Shown one piece after another: positions 8,614 through 16,341 of a DNA stretch of 64,000 nt (positions within the stretch are counted from its first letter, which is position 1; each line of letters opens with the position of its first letter). The stretch is taken from contig NZ_PUDR01000002.1 in assembly GCF_003012935.1 (NCBI RefSeq), positions 62,001-126,000 of the forward strand. Reading direction: 5' to 3'. Position numbers and translations under genes: made by a program. This stretch comes from Pannonibacter carbonis. Lineage in GTDB: Bacteria; Pseudomonadota; Alphaproteobacteria; Rhizobiales; Stappiaceae. The notes below the pieces were generated by a model. The model saw only the letters and a list, made by a program, of their open reading frames with translations, was not told the DNA's origin and ran no database searches.

Positions 8614-8641
8614 CAAAACCGGAGCGCGTGCCCCGGTTTTG
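8614..8641 (-). terminator. Terminator of the MerR regulator gene
   Basis: A 9-bp perfect stem, CAAAACCGG at 8614-8622 and CCGGTTTTG at 8633-8641, 43 bp past the MerR stop. The T run is within the 3' arm of the stem, as is common for alphaproteobacterial terminators. The symmetric form could work in both directions. Confidence 0.7.
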
Positions 8642-8684
8642 CGTGATTTTCGATCAATTTGCGGCCGTGCCGCGCGCGTCAGGG

Positions 8685-9146
8685 TTACTCGCCCTCGGCT
8701 TCCTTGTGCTTCAGCATCCCGGACACGATCTCGACCGTGCGGGAAAGCTCCTCGATCGCCTGGTCGATATCCTTGCGCTGGTTGACCAGAACGGCAATCT
8801 GCTCGCTGAATCGCGACAGGGCGACCCGAAGTTGCGTGACCTGTCCGTCGCGCAGGTCATAAAGATCCAGCATGTCGCGGATCTCGCTGAGCGAAAAACC
8901 GACGCGCTTGCCCATGACAACCAGCTTCAGGCGTGCGCGGTCGCGGCGCGTGTAGACGCGGTTGAGGCCATCGCGCTTCGGGTTCAGCAGGCCCCGGTCT
9001 TCATAGAAGCGCAGGGTGCGCAGGGTGCAGCCGAATTCCTTGGCGAGGTCGCCAATGGTGAAGTGGGTCTTCTTCGTGCTGTCGTCCGCAGCAGCCACGA
9101 CATCGACAATCTCTGTGTTGTTCCGGAGGGATAGTGCTTCGCTCAT
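8685..9146 (-). CDS. MerR family transcriptional regulator
   Basis: 153 aa. The winged helix-turn-helix is at about residues 27-95 (FTIGDLAKEFGCTLRTLRFYEDRGLL, then RVYTRRDRARLKLVVMGKRVGFSLSEIRDML). It is followed by a long helix that forms the antiparallel dimer coil (LSRFSEQIAVLVNQRKDIDQAIEELSRTVEIV). There are no C-terminal cysteines, so a metal sensor is unlikely. An acyl-CoA or fatty acid sensing role fits the neighbourhood: MerR-family LiuR-type proteins are known to control acyl-CoA breakdown in Proteobacteria. AGGAACAGGAC precedes the ATG. It has its own terminator, so it is transcribed separately from the operon it likely controls. Confidence 0.9.
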   Translation of the reverse strand: MSEALSLRNNTEIVDVVAAADDSTKKTHFTIGDLAKEFGCTLRTLRFYEDRGLLNPKRDGLNRVYTRRDRARLKLVVMGKRVGFSLSEIRDMLDLYDLRDGQVTQLRVALSRFSEQIAVLVNQRKDIDQAIEELSRTVEIVSGMLKHKEAEGE

Positions 9147-9521
9147 GTCCTGTTCCTGCTCGCATGCCCTGCATTGGCAGCTGATCCGTGCGCCCGGTCA
9201 GGTGCGGTGGGCGGCTTGCGCGGTGTCGCTACACCGGGAGGGGTGTGGCACGCCGTTCTCTGACTGAACGCCATACCTTACGCTAAGGGAATGGTCCACA
9301 CCTCCCATGCGCCTTTTTTCGTGATTCGGCATTTTGGGGTGTCTGGCAAACAAGCGGTTAAGACAAATTCGCAAGCTGCGACCGGAATTAACGCGCTGTT
9401 TACCCTACCGCGACAAAGATTCACCCATTGCTTCGGTGCCATTGTTTTTCCAGTTCCGGGACCGCGCAACTCGCAAGTTTGTTGTCAAAGGTCAGAACGA
9501 CCGCAAGTCCAGGTCCAGCCC
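9147..9521. other. Divergent promoter region, MerR gene and podJ-like gene
   Basis: 375 bp without a gene. It holds a 13-bp palindrome CCTTA-CGC-TAAGG at 9276-9288, a candidate regulator site, and two GATTC (GANTC) sequences near 9323 and 9417, the methylation target of CcrM in this group. An in-frame extension of the podJ-like frame back to 9291 exists but shows no ribosome site or protein character. Confidence 0.5.
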
Positions 9522-12500
9522 ATGTCGTCTTGGAATATCCGCAGAGCAGGAAGCGGCGGCGATGAGATGTCGCGTGGCGGGCGTGGCCGGGGCTACGCCG
9601 GACAGCGCGACCACGACGATTCCTATGATGACGAGTATGAGGACGACTTGCCGGTATCCGCACGTTCGCTCCGCCGCGAACCGCCGCGCGAGCGAGTGGA
9701 GCGTCTGACGCGAACGGCAACAACCGCCTCGGACTATCGGCGGAATGACGGTCATCACGGCGCCGAGCATGAGCTTGATGCCGTGGCCGACGAACTCGAC
9801 CGGCTGATGGGCGACCGCCATCGGTCGCGTCGCCGGGATCGCTCTGACGTCGAGCCCCGACCGGAGCGTCGCAATGAACGCCGTCAGGAGCCGGATTTCG
9901 AGCGTGAGGCAGCCCCGCGCGGGCGGCGCATTGGTGCGGTCATGGAGGCGCTTGAGCGGTTAGACCAACGCGTCGGCGATCTGTCGGAGCGCACGGTTTC
10001 GCCCCGCGCCGCGACGGAGACGCGCCGTGGCCACAGCCGGCTTCCGGCTGAAGATGCCTATGATTATGACGACGACCAGGAAGATGAACTGGATGTGTAT
10101 GACGCACCGCGCTCCAGGTCACCTGAAACGCGGCGAGCCGAGCCACGTCGGGCGGCACGTCCCGTTCGCAGCCGCTACGAAGAAGATGATGATATCGGAC
10201 ATCAGCCGACGCGCCGCTCCCGTCGCCGGATGGACACGAATGAAGAGGTAAGCCGCGCCGCAGCTGACCTGCGTTCCCGCCGCGATGCGCTCGACCGGAT
10301 TGCCGAACCGGATCTTGATACCCTCGATGACTATCCGATGGAGCGCCCACGCCCGCGCCGCAGCCGTGAGGCCGAGGCACCATCGCGCCAGATCTACAAC
10401 GACTTGTCGCGCCGGATCGACGCGCTGCGCAAGCCGCATCAGGAAACCCTTGATGTGGTGCGCCGGGAAATCGGCGCCTTGCGGGAAACCCTGCAGGCCT
10501 GGCCCGACCGGGATCGCGGCCGCGAGGAACGCGATCGCCAGGAGATGCGTCGTCTGTCGGAGGTCGTCGAACGCTTGCGGGTTGACCGCACCGATGACCG
10601 CCAGGCCCGCGAACTGCGCGCCGAGATCGCGGACCTGCGCAATCTCGTCAGCACCACCAATGTCGACGGCACGCTGAAGACGCTCGAGATGGGCTATGCC
10701 CATATTGTTCAGCGGCTTGATGAGTTGTCCCGGTCCTCTGTGGATCCGCGTGCGGTCAAGAGCCTGGCAGTGCGGCTGATGGAGATCGAGGATGGCCTGT
10801 CCGCGCTGCCCCGCTCCGAGCATCTGCTGGTTCTGGAAGGGCGCATCGGCGACATTTCCGAGCGGGTAGATACCCTGTTGCGCGCCCATAGCCGGTTCGA
10901 CATGGAACCGCTGCGCCAGGAACTGAAGGATGTCCGCCGCATTGTTGAACAGGTCGATATTGGCCGTGTTGTCGGCGGGATCGACGACCGGATGCGCTTT
11001 GTTGCCGACCGGCTCGATGAACTGGAACTGCTGGCGCGCGAGCAGCGTGGTCTCGACAGCCGTCTCAGTGCGATGGAGGAACGTCTTCCTGATGCGGACA
11101 GCCTTGACCGGCTGAACGGGCGTCTGGAAGAGATTTTCGGGATGCTCTCGCGCGGTGAGTGCGGGTCCGGCGAGGACGAGGCCCGGTTCGGCAAGGTCGA
11201 TAACCGGCTGGACGAAATCATGGACCGGCTTGCCTCCATGGAACGGGGCAAAGGCCAGCAGCATCCCGCGATGGACGCCGCTTTCGCCGGGCTGGAGACA
11301 CGGCTTCAGGGCATTCACAGCAAGATCGAATCCCTTGAGGAGCGCGCAACGCGCCCGATCTCCGTTGAGCTGGGCGAAGGTGCTGGCGTCGAGGCGGAGT
11401 TGCTTGCACAGCTTGAACGCCAGGTCGGTGACCTGTCACGCCGTCTTACCGAACCGCGTGATCATGTCACCAACCAGGATATCGAGGCGCTGCGTCGTGA
11501 AATCGTCGACATGCGCGCTGCCGTGCAGACGCCGGCCCCTGCGGTGATGGCGCTGGAACGGCGCATCAGCGATCTGGCCGAGGCGGTCAACCGTGGCAGC
11601 GAGACCATGGACGACCGCCGTCTCGATCTGATCACCGACAAGATCGGCGCGCTGGCCGGGCAGATTGAATCGGCCGAGAGCCGTCTGGCGGGCGTCGACG
11701 GGATCGAGAAGGCGTTGCTGCGCATCGAGGAAGGGCTTCGGGCGACCCGCGCTGAAGTCGCGGATGTGGCCAGCGAGGCCGCGCGCCGGGCCGTGCGCGA
11801 TCATGTTCCCGATGTGAGGGAATATGACGATGCAATTGGCGACTTGCGCGATGACCTGAAGCGGCTTCTCGATGCCGCACAGGGCAGCGAAAGCCGGACG
11901 CGCAACACGTTCGAAGGCGTTCAGTCGATCCTGTCCGGGATCACCGACCGGCTTGATTCCATCGAGCGCAGCGGGGCGACCCGTCCCTCGACACGGGCTA
12001 TGGATGAGCCGCGCGGCAGGGGGCCTCTGCCGGGGCTCCCCTTGAGCGCCGAGGGCCGCGAGCGGCCAAAGGAACGTGCCCGCGACCGCAAGGCGGATTT
12101 CATTGCCGCTGCCCGCCGCGCGGCACAGGCCGCCTCCGTTGAGGTTCAGCAGGCGCGAGCTGAAGAACTTAGGGACACCGACGAGGACGCGTCATCGGCC
12201 AACTGGTTCCGCCGAGCCTTTACCCGTTCAAAGCCGACCGGGACAGACGATGCCCTGGAACTCGGCACGGATCCGGAAATCAAACCCGCTAAGCGGTCCC
12301 GCCCTGCACCGGAAGAAATTTCGGCGATCAGCCGGGATGACCGTCCAGCTCCCGAGAGCACAGGCGGCGGTCTGCTGAGCGGCGGACGCAAGCGCGCGAT
12401 TCTGTTTGCGGCCGCAGCTGTCGTGCTGGCCATCGGCACCCTGCAAATTTTCCGTCTGGCCGGCAGCGGTGATACGACCGCCGCGCTGGACGCTGCAGAC

Positions 12501-13793
12501 AACGAGGCGCCGCAGGTTGCCGAGACGCCTGTCGATGGCGCTGCGACCCAGCCTGTGCTTGAACTCCAGGAAACGGATGTCGTTGAGGTCCCGGCAACTG
12601 GTCAGCCGGGGGACGTCTCCGCGCAGCAGATGATCGCGGCTGACACCAGTGCAGGGCAACTTGATGCCACCGCGCAGGGGCCGGATGTTCCGTTGATGCC
12701 GGGTCCCCTGGCAACTCAATCACCGCTTGTCACACCGAGCGCGCCCGATGCCTTGCCGCCGGCCTTGGCTTTTTCGCCCCCCGCCATTTCCGGCAAGTTT
12801 GGCGATACACCCTTTGTCAATGGCGCGGCGCCGGTGTTGCCGTCCAACCCGACGACACTCGCCTCAGCGCCGTCTTCATTGCAGCCCAACCCGGTCGCTC
12901 CCGTTGCACCAGGGGCGACGCTTGAAAACCTGCCACCTGAAGCAATTGGTCCCATGGCGCTGCGCAGTGCTGCCGCAGCGGGCAATGCTGCTGCAGAGTT
13001 CCAGATCGGTGTGAACTACACCGAAGGCAAGGGCGTGGATTCGGATCTCGCTGAAGCGGCCAAATGGTACGAAAAGGCCGCAGCCAAGGGGCTGGCCCCC
13101 GCCCAGTACCGGCTTGCAAGCCTTTATGAAAAAGGTCGCGGCGTTCCCAAGGATCTGGCGAAGGCGCGGGAGTGGTACGTCAAGGCGGCCGAGGCGGGCA
13201 ACGCCAAGGCGATGCACAACCTGGCTGTGCTTTATGCCGAGGGTGCGGAAGGCGCGCCCAACTTCACGGAAGCAGCCCGCTGGTTCAAGTCGGCTGCCGA
13301 GCATGGTGTCCCGGACAGTCTCTTCAACCTCGGCATCCTGCACGCACGTGGCCTGGGCGTGCCCAAGGATCTGCCCGAGAGCTACAAGTGGTTCGCAATT
13401 GCAGCGAAGCAAGGCGACGGCGAAGCGGCCAAGAAACGCGACGACATCGCCAACATGATGGACCAGACCCAGCTTGCCGCCGGGCGTCTGGCGGTGGACA
13501 CATTCGCCTTGCTGGAGCCGCAGCCGGAGGCAAACACCGTGGTGCTGGATCCGGCCTGGGACATGGCGGCTGCCATTCCCGCCACGAACGCGTCGGTCCT
13601 GCAGGGTGCGGATATGGTCCAGCAGGCCCAGGGGTTGCTGAAGACACTCGGCTTCTATTCGGGCTCGATTGATGGACAGATGGGACCGAAGACGCGGCAG
13701 GCGATCGAAGAATTCCAGCGCAGTGCGAAGATGCCGGTGACCGGCGTGGTCAGCCCCGATCTCGTCAAGGCGCTGCTCGGACGGTCAATTTGA
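9522..13793 (+). CDS. podJ: PodJ-like polarity protein with Sel1 repeats and peptidoglycan-binding domain
   Basis: 1423 aa from the ATG at 9522 (MSSWNIRRAGSGG). The start is not certain: the ribosome site is weak. Residues 1-290 are very rich in Arg, Asp and Glu and look disordered. About residues 290-850 form long heptad-rich coiled coils (repeated LDxRLSxMEERL-type segments). A single transmembrane helix lies at about 958-978 (AILFAAAAVVLAIGTLQIF). The periplasmic part has a Pro/Ala/Thr-rich linker, four Sel1 repeats (about 1146-1310) and a C-terminal peptidoglycan-binding domain (about 1363-1423). This is the architecture of Caulobacter PodJ, which builds the flagellar-pole organelle site, but this protein is roughly half as long again. 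It stands alone, between divergent MerR and the TauE gene. Confidence 0.75.
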   Translation: MSSWNIRRAGSGGDEMSRGGRGRGYAGQRDHDDSYDDEYEDDLPVSARSLRREPPRERVERLTRTATTASDYRRNDGHHGAEHELDAVADELDRLMGDRHRSRRRDRSDVEPRPERRNERRQEPDFEREAAPRGRRIGAVMEALERLDQRVGDLSERTVSPRAATETRRGHSRLPAEDAYDYDDDQEDELDVYDAPRSRSPETRRAEPRRAARPVRSRYEEDDDIGHQPTRRSRRRMDTNEEVSRAAADLRSRRDALDRIAEPDLDTLDDYPMERPRPRRSREAEAPSRQIYNDLSRRIDALRKPHQETLDVVRREIGALRETLQAWPDRDRGREERDRQEMRRLSEVVERLRVDRTDDRQARELRAEIADLRNLVSTTNVDGTLKTLEMGYAHIVQRLDELSRSSVDPRAVKSLAVRLMEIEDGLSALPRSEHLLVLEGRIGDISERVDTLLRAHSRFDMEPLRQELKDVRRIVEQVDIGRVVGGIDDRMRFVADRLDELELLAREQRGLDSRLSAMEERLPDADSLDRLNGRLEEIFGMLSRGECGSGEDEARFGKVDNRLDEIMDRLASMERGKGQQHPAMDAAFAGLETRLQGIHSKIESLEERATRPISVELGEGAGVEAELLAQLERQVGDLSRRLTEPRDHVTNQDIEALRREIVDMRAAVQTPAPAVMALERRISDLAEAVNRGSETMDDRRLDLITDKIGALAGQIESAESRLAGVDGIEKALLRIEEGLRATRAEVADVASEAARRAVRDHVPDVREYDDAIGDLRDDLKRLLDAAQGSESRTRNTFEGVQSILSGITDRLDSIERSGATRPSTRAMDEPRGRGPLPGLPLSAEGRERPKERARDRKADFIAAARRAAQAASVEVQQARAEELRDTDEDASSANWFRRAFTRSKPTGTDDALELGTDPEIKPAKRSRPAPEEISAISRDDRPAPESTGGGLLSGGRKRAILFAAAAVVLAIGTLQIFRLAGSGDTTAALDAADNEAPQVAETPVDGAATQPVLELQETDVVEVPATGQPGDVSAQQMIAADTSAGQLDATAQGPDVPLMPGPLATQSPLVTPSAPDALPPALAFSPPAISGKFGDTPFVNGAAPVLPSNPTTLASAPSSLQPNPVAPVAPGATLENLPPEAIGPMALRSAAAAGNAAAEFQIGVNYTEGKGVDSDLAEAAKWYEKAAAKGLAPAQYRLASLYEKGRGVPKDLAKAREWYVKAAEAGNAKAMHNLAVLYAEGAEGAPNFTEAARWFKSAAEHGVPDSLFNLGILHARGLGVPKDLPESYKWFAIAAKQGDGEAAKKRDDIANMMDQTQLAAGRLAVDTFALLEPQPEANTVVLDPAWDMAAAIPATNASVLQGADMVQQAQGLLKTLGFYSGSIDGQMGPKTRQAIEEFQRSAKMPVTGVVSPDLVKALLGRSI

Positions 13794-13855
13794 CCGGTTG
13801 GGATAGTCGACGGTTGACAGGGCGGCGAAAGCAGCTCTTTTAGCAACATTTCACG

Positions 13856-13877
13856 GGTGGCGGCGGGTGCCGCCGCC
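13856..13877 (+). other. GC-rich hairpin before the TauE-type gene
   Basis: Stem GGTGGCGGC / GCCGCCGCC (one G-T pair) with a GGGT loop, 19 bp before the GTG start. It may be the podJ-like gene's terminator or a leader structure. A TTGACA hexamer at 13814-13819 could be the -35 of a promoter for the next gene. Confidence 0.4.
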
Positions 13878-13896
13878 ATAACGCCGGTATAAGCCC

Positions 13897-14826
13897 GTGC
13901 AGATCTACCTGCCCATCGCCGAAATCTCGGTGAATATGTTCGTCATCTTCGGCATGGGCGGTGCCGTGGGCTTCCTGTCGGGCCTGTTCGGGATCGGCGG
14001 CGGCTTTCTTCTGACACCCCTGCTGATTTTCTCCGGCATTCCACCCGCAGTCGCCGTTGCAACAGTGACGACGCAGATCGTCGCCTCGTCGTCGTCGGGG
14101 GTTCTGGCCTACTGGCGGCGCGGAGCCATTGACACCAAAATGGCGACGGTGCTGCTGATCGCCGGCATCGTCGGATCTGCCATCGGGGCCTGGCTGTTCA
14201 AGATCCTGCAGAGCCTTGGCCAGCTGGATGTCGTCATCTCGCTGTCCTACGTGACTTTCTTGGGTGCCATCGGCAGTCTGATGCTCGTTGAATCCATTGG
14301 CGCGATCCGCCGCCGGCGGACGGGCACCGGCCGTGTGGCCCGTCTTCCCGGGCAGCACAACTGGATCCATGGCCTGCCGTTCAAGATGCGGTTCCGCCAG
14401 TCGAAGCTCTATGTCAGTGTCATCCCGATCCTCGCACTTGGCTCCGGCATCGGCTTTCTGGGAACGGTTTTGGGTATCGGCGGCGGCTTCATGATGGTGC
14501 CGGCACTGATTTATCTGTTGCGCATGCCGACCAGTATCGTCGTCGGCACCTCGCTGATGCAGATCCTGTTCACAATGGCAGCGGCAACCATCCTGCACGC
14601 CATGACGACGCAGACGATCGACATTGTCCTCGCCTTGCTCCTGATGGTTGGTGGGGTGATCGGTGCGCAGTTTGGCGCCCGCATGGGACAGAAGCTGCGC
14701 GGTGATCAGTTGCGCCTCCTGTTGGCGCTTCTGGTTCTTTCGGTTGGCGTCCGCTTTGCCGTTGATCTTCTGGTTACCCCTGACGAGTTCTTCTCGATTG
14801 CGGTTAAGGGAGGCGCGGGCACATGA
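13897..14826 (+). CDS. TauE/SafE family sulfite/anion exporter
   Basis: 309 aa from a GTG (MQIYLPIAEISVNMFVIFG, the usual start of this alphaproteobacterial subfamily). Two homologous halves each carry a Gly-rich repeat: GFLSGLFGIGGGFLLTPLLI near residue 25 and GFLGTVLGIGGGFMMVPALI near 190. About eight membrane helices are visible. The family (PF01925) includes exporters of sulfite, sulfonates and related anions; the true substrate here is unknown. Its stop overlaps the start of the next gene (ATGA), and that gene is a TIGR02186 protein, a partner found next to this transporter in many Alphaproteobacteria. Confidence 0.88.
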   Translation: MQIYLPIAEISVNMFVIFGMGGAVGFLSGLFGIGGGFLLTPLLIFSGIPPAVAVATVTTQIVASSSSGVLAYWRRGAIDTKMATVLLIAGIVGSAIGAWLFKILQSLGQLDVVISLSYVTFLGAIGSLMLVESIGAIRRRRTGTGRVARLPGQHNWIHGLPFKMRFRQSKLYVSVIPILALGSGIGFLGTVLGIGGGFMMVPALIYLLRMPTSIVVGTSLMQILFTMAAATILHAMTTQTIDIVLALLLMVGGVIGAQFGARMGQKLRGDQLRLLLALLVLSVGVRFAVDLLVTPDEFFSIAVKGGAGT

Positions 14827-15599
14827 GTGGTCGCTGGTTCTTTCTGGTCGCCTCGCTGGCCCTCGCGCTGCGTCCGGTTCCGGCGACAGCAGAGGAACTG
14901 GTGACGTCCCTGTCCTCGAGCGAGGTGCTGATCGAGTCCAATTTCACCGGCGCCCAGATCGTCATCTTCGGACAGGTTGACCGGGACAAACAGACGGTTT
15001 CGCGGCCGGGCCCCTACGATCTTGCCGTTGTCCTGCGCGGCCCGGACCAGATCGTTACCACGCGCCGCAAGGACAGGCTGCTCGGTCTCTGGGTCAACCG
15101 CGAGGCCGAGACATTCTATGAGGTCCCGTCCTTCTATGTAATGTCCTCGACACGGCCGCCCACCGAGATGGGGCATCGGAACATGCTGGAGAAATATGGC
15201 ATCGGCATCAATTACCTCAATCTGCCGATCAGCCCGCAATCCGAAGTCCAGGTGTCAGAGCGCGACGATTTCCGTGACGCTTTTCTGCGCCTTCGGCGGA
15301 AGCAGGGTGTTTACTCGGAACAGGCCGGCAAGGTGGACTTCCTGACCGAGAGCCTGTTCCGGACTACGATTTCCTTGCCGGCAACCACACCGGTCGGGGT
15401 CTACTCCGTGGATACCTTTCTCCTGCACGAGGGAGCCATGCTGGCGAGCCAGACAAAGGCGCTGACGGTTGCCAAGACTGGCTTCGAGCAGGCAGCCTTT
15501 GACCTGGCGCACCAGCGGCCAGCGCTCTACGGCATTCTGGCGGTCATAACTGCGGTATTCACCGGCTGGCTTGCCGGTGTCATTTTCCGCAAGGATTGA
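14823..15599 (+). CDS. TIGR02186 family membrane-anchored periplasmic protein
   Basis: 258 aa. A signal peptide is visible at residues 1-23 (WFFLVASLALALRPVPATA), followed by ELVTSLSSSEVLIESNFTGAQIVIFG, the signature opening of TIGR02186. A single C-terminal transmembrane helix (about 236-256, LYGILAVITAVFTGWLAGVIF) ends in a basic tail, so the main domain is periplasmic. It is translationally coupled to the TauE-type exporter through a 4-bp overlap. A role as a periplasmic accessory of that transporter is likely but undemonstrated. Confidence 0.88.
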   Translation: MSGRWFFLVASLALALRPVPATAEELVTSLSSSEVLIESNFTGAQIVIFGQVDRDKQTVSRPGPYDLAVVLRGPDQIVTTRRKDRLLGLWVNREAETFYEVPSFYVMSSTRPPTEMGHRNMLEKYGIGINYLNLPISPQSEVQVSERDDFRDAFLRLRRKQGVYSEQAGKVDFLTESLFRTTISLPATTPVGVYSVDTFLLHEGAMLASQTKALTVAKTGFEQAAFDLAHQRPALYGILAVITAVFTGWLAGVIFRKD

Positions 15600-15615
15600 G
15601 GGTCGCTCTATGTCG

Positions 15616-16341
15616 TCAGTCGGCGATCAGTTTCGCGGCGGTAAAGGGGTAAAGCCTGTCCGCGCCAAGCATGAAGGCTGAAAATCGCCGGGGCGGGAAC
15701 ACGCTAGCAAAAGCGCTGTCCATCACGTTTAGCCCGCCGGTGAGGGCACCAAAGGCAGGCAAGACCAGCCGGTTGCCGTCAGTGGCAAAACAGGGGCGCC
15801 GGATCGACCGGCCGTAGCGCCGGACTTTCGCAGCCGGGTGCAGATGGCCACAAACCTCACCGGATTGCGGCCCGCTCTGCGGCTCATGGCGGAAGGTGAG
15901 GTCACCAAGCGTCATTTCGTCCACGCATTCGCCGCACAGGCGAACAGGCGCCACCGGATCGTGGTTGCCGGTGACCCAGATCCATTCCCGATTCAGCTGA
16001 AGTGTGGTGAGGAATGCGCGATACGGGGCCGGAAGCCTGTCGGACCCTTCCGCGTCATGGAAACTGTCGCCAAGCGCGATGACGCGTGCTGGATCGAAGG
16101 CGTCGATGACCATGGCCAGCCGTTCGAGTGTTGCCGCCGTGTCATAAGGCGGAAGCATCACGCCGCGCCGGGCATAGGACGAACCTTTCTCCAGATGCAG
16201 GTCGGCGACAACAAGCGTCTGTTCCTCGGCCCACCACGCGACGCCACTGTCATGCAGGCCCAACTGGGTCCCGCCAACGGCGATGTCGTGGCAGACGGGA
16301 GCCACCCGTCGGAACTGTCCTGCATTCCTTAGCGCCGTCAT
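15616..16341 (-). CDS. pdeM: Ligase-associated DNA damage response endonuclease (metallophosphoesterase)
   Basis: 241 aa. All calcineurin-like phosphoesterase metal motifs are visible: DLHLEKG (about 46-52), GDSFHD (about 91-96), GNHD (about 126-129) and GHLHP (about 166-170). It matches the TIGR04123 family, the Mre11-like member of the four-gene ligase-associated DNA repair module. It probably nicks or trims DNA ends with Mn2+ or Mg2+. Its start overlaps the helicase stop by 4 bp, so the two are translationally coupled. It converges with the TIGR02186 gene 16 bp away, with no terminator between. Confidence 0.9.
   Translation of the reverse strand: MTALRNAGQFRRVAPVCHDIAVGGTQLGLHDSGVAWWAEEQTLVVADLHLEKGSSYARRGVMLPPYDTAATLERLAMVIDAFDPARVIALGDSFHDAEGSDRLPAPYRAFLTTLQLNREWIWVTGNHDPVAPVRLCGECVDEMTLGDLTFRHEPQSGPQSGEVCGHLHPAAKVRRYGRSIRRPCFATDGNRLVLPAFGALTGGLNVMDSAFASVFPPRRFSAFMLGADRLYPFTAAKLIAD

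Noticed and set aside
9300-9430. Two GANTC sites as evidence that the podJ-like gene is under CcrM/GcrA cell-cycle control.
   Set aside because: One or two such sites are expected by chance in a region of this length.
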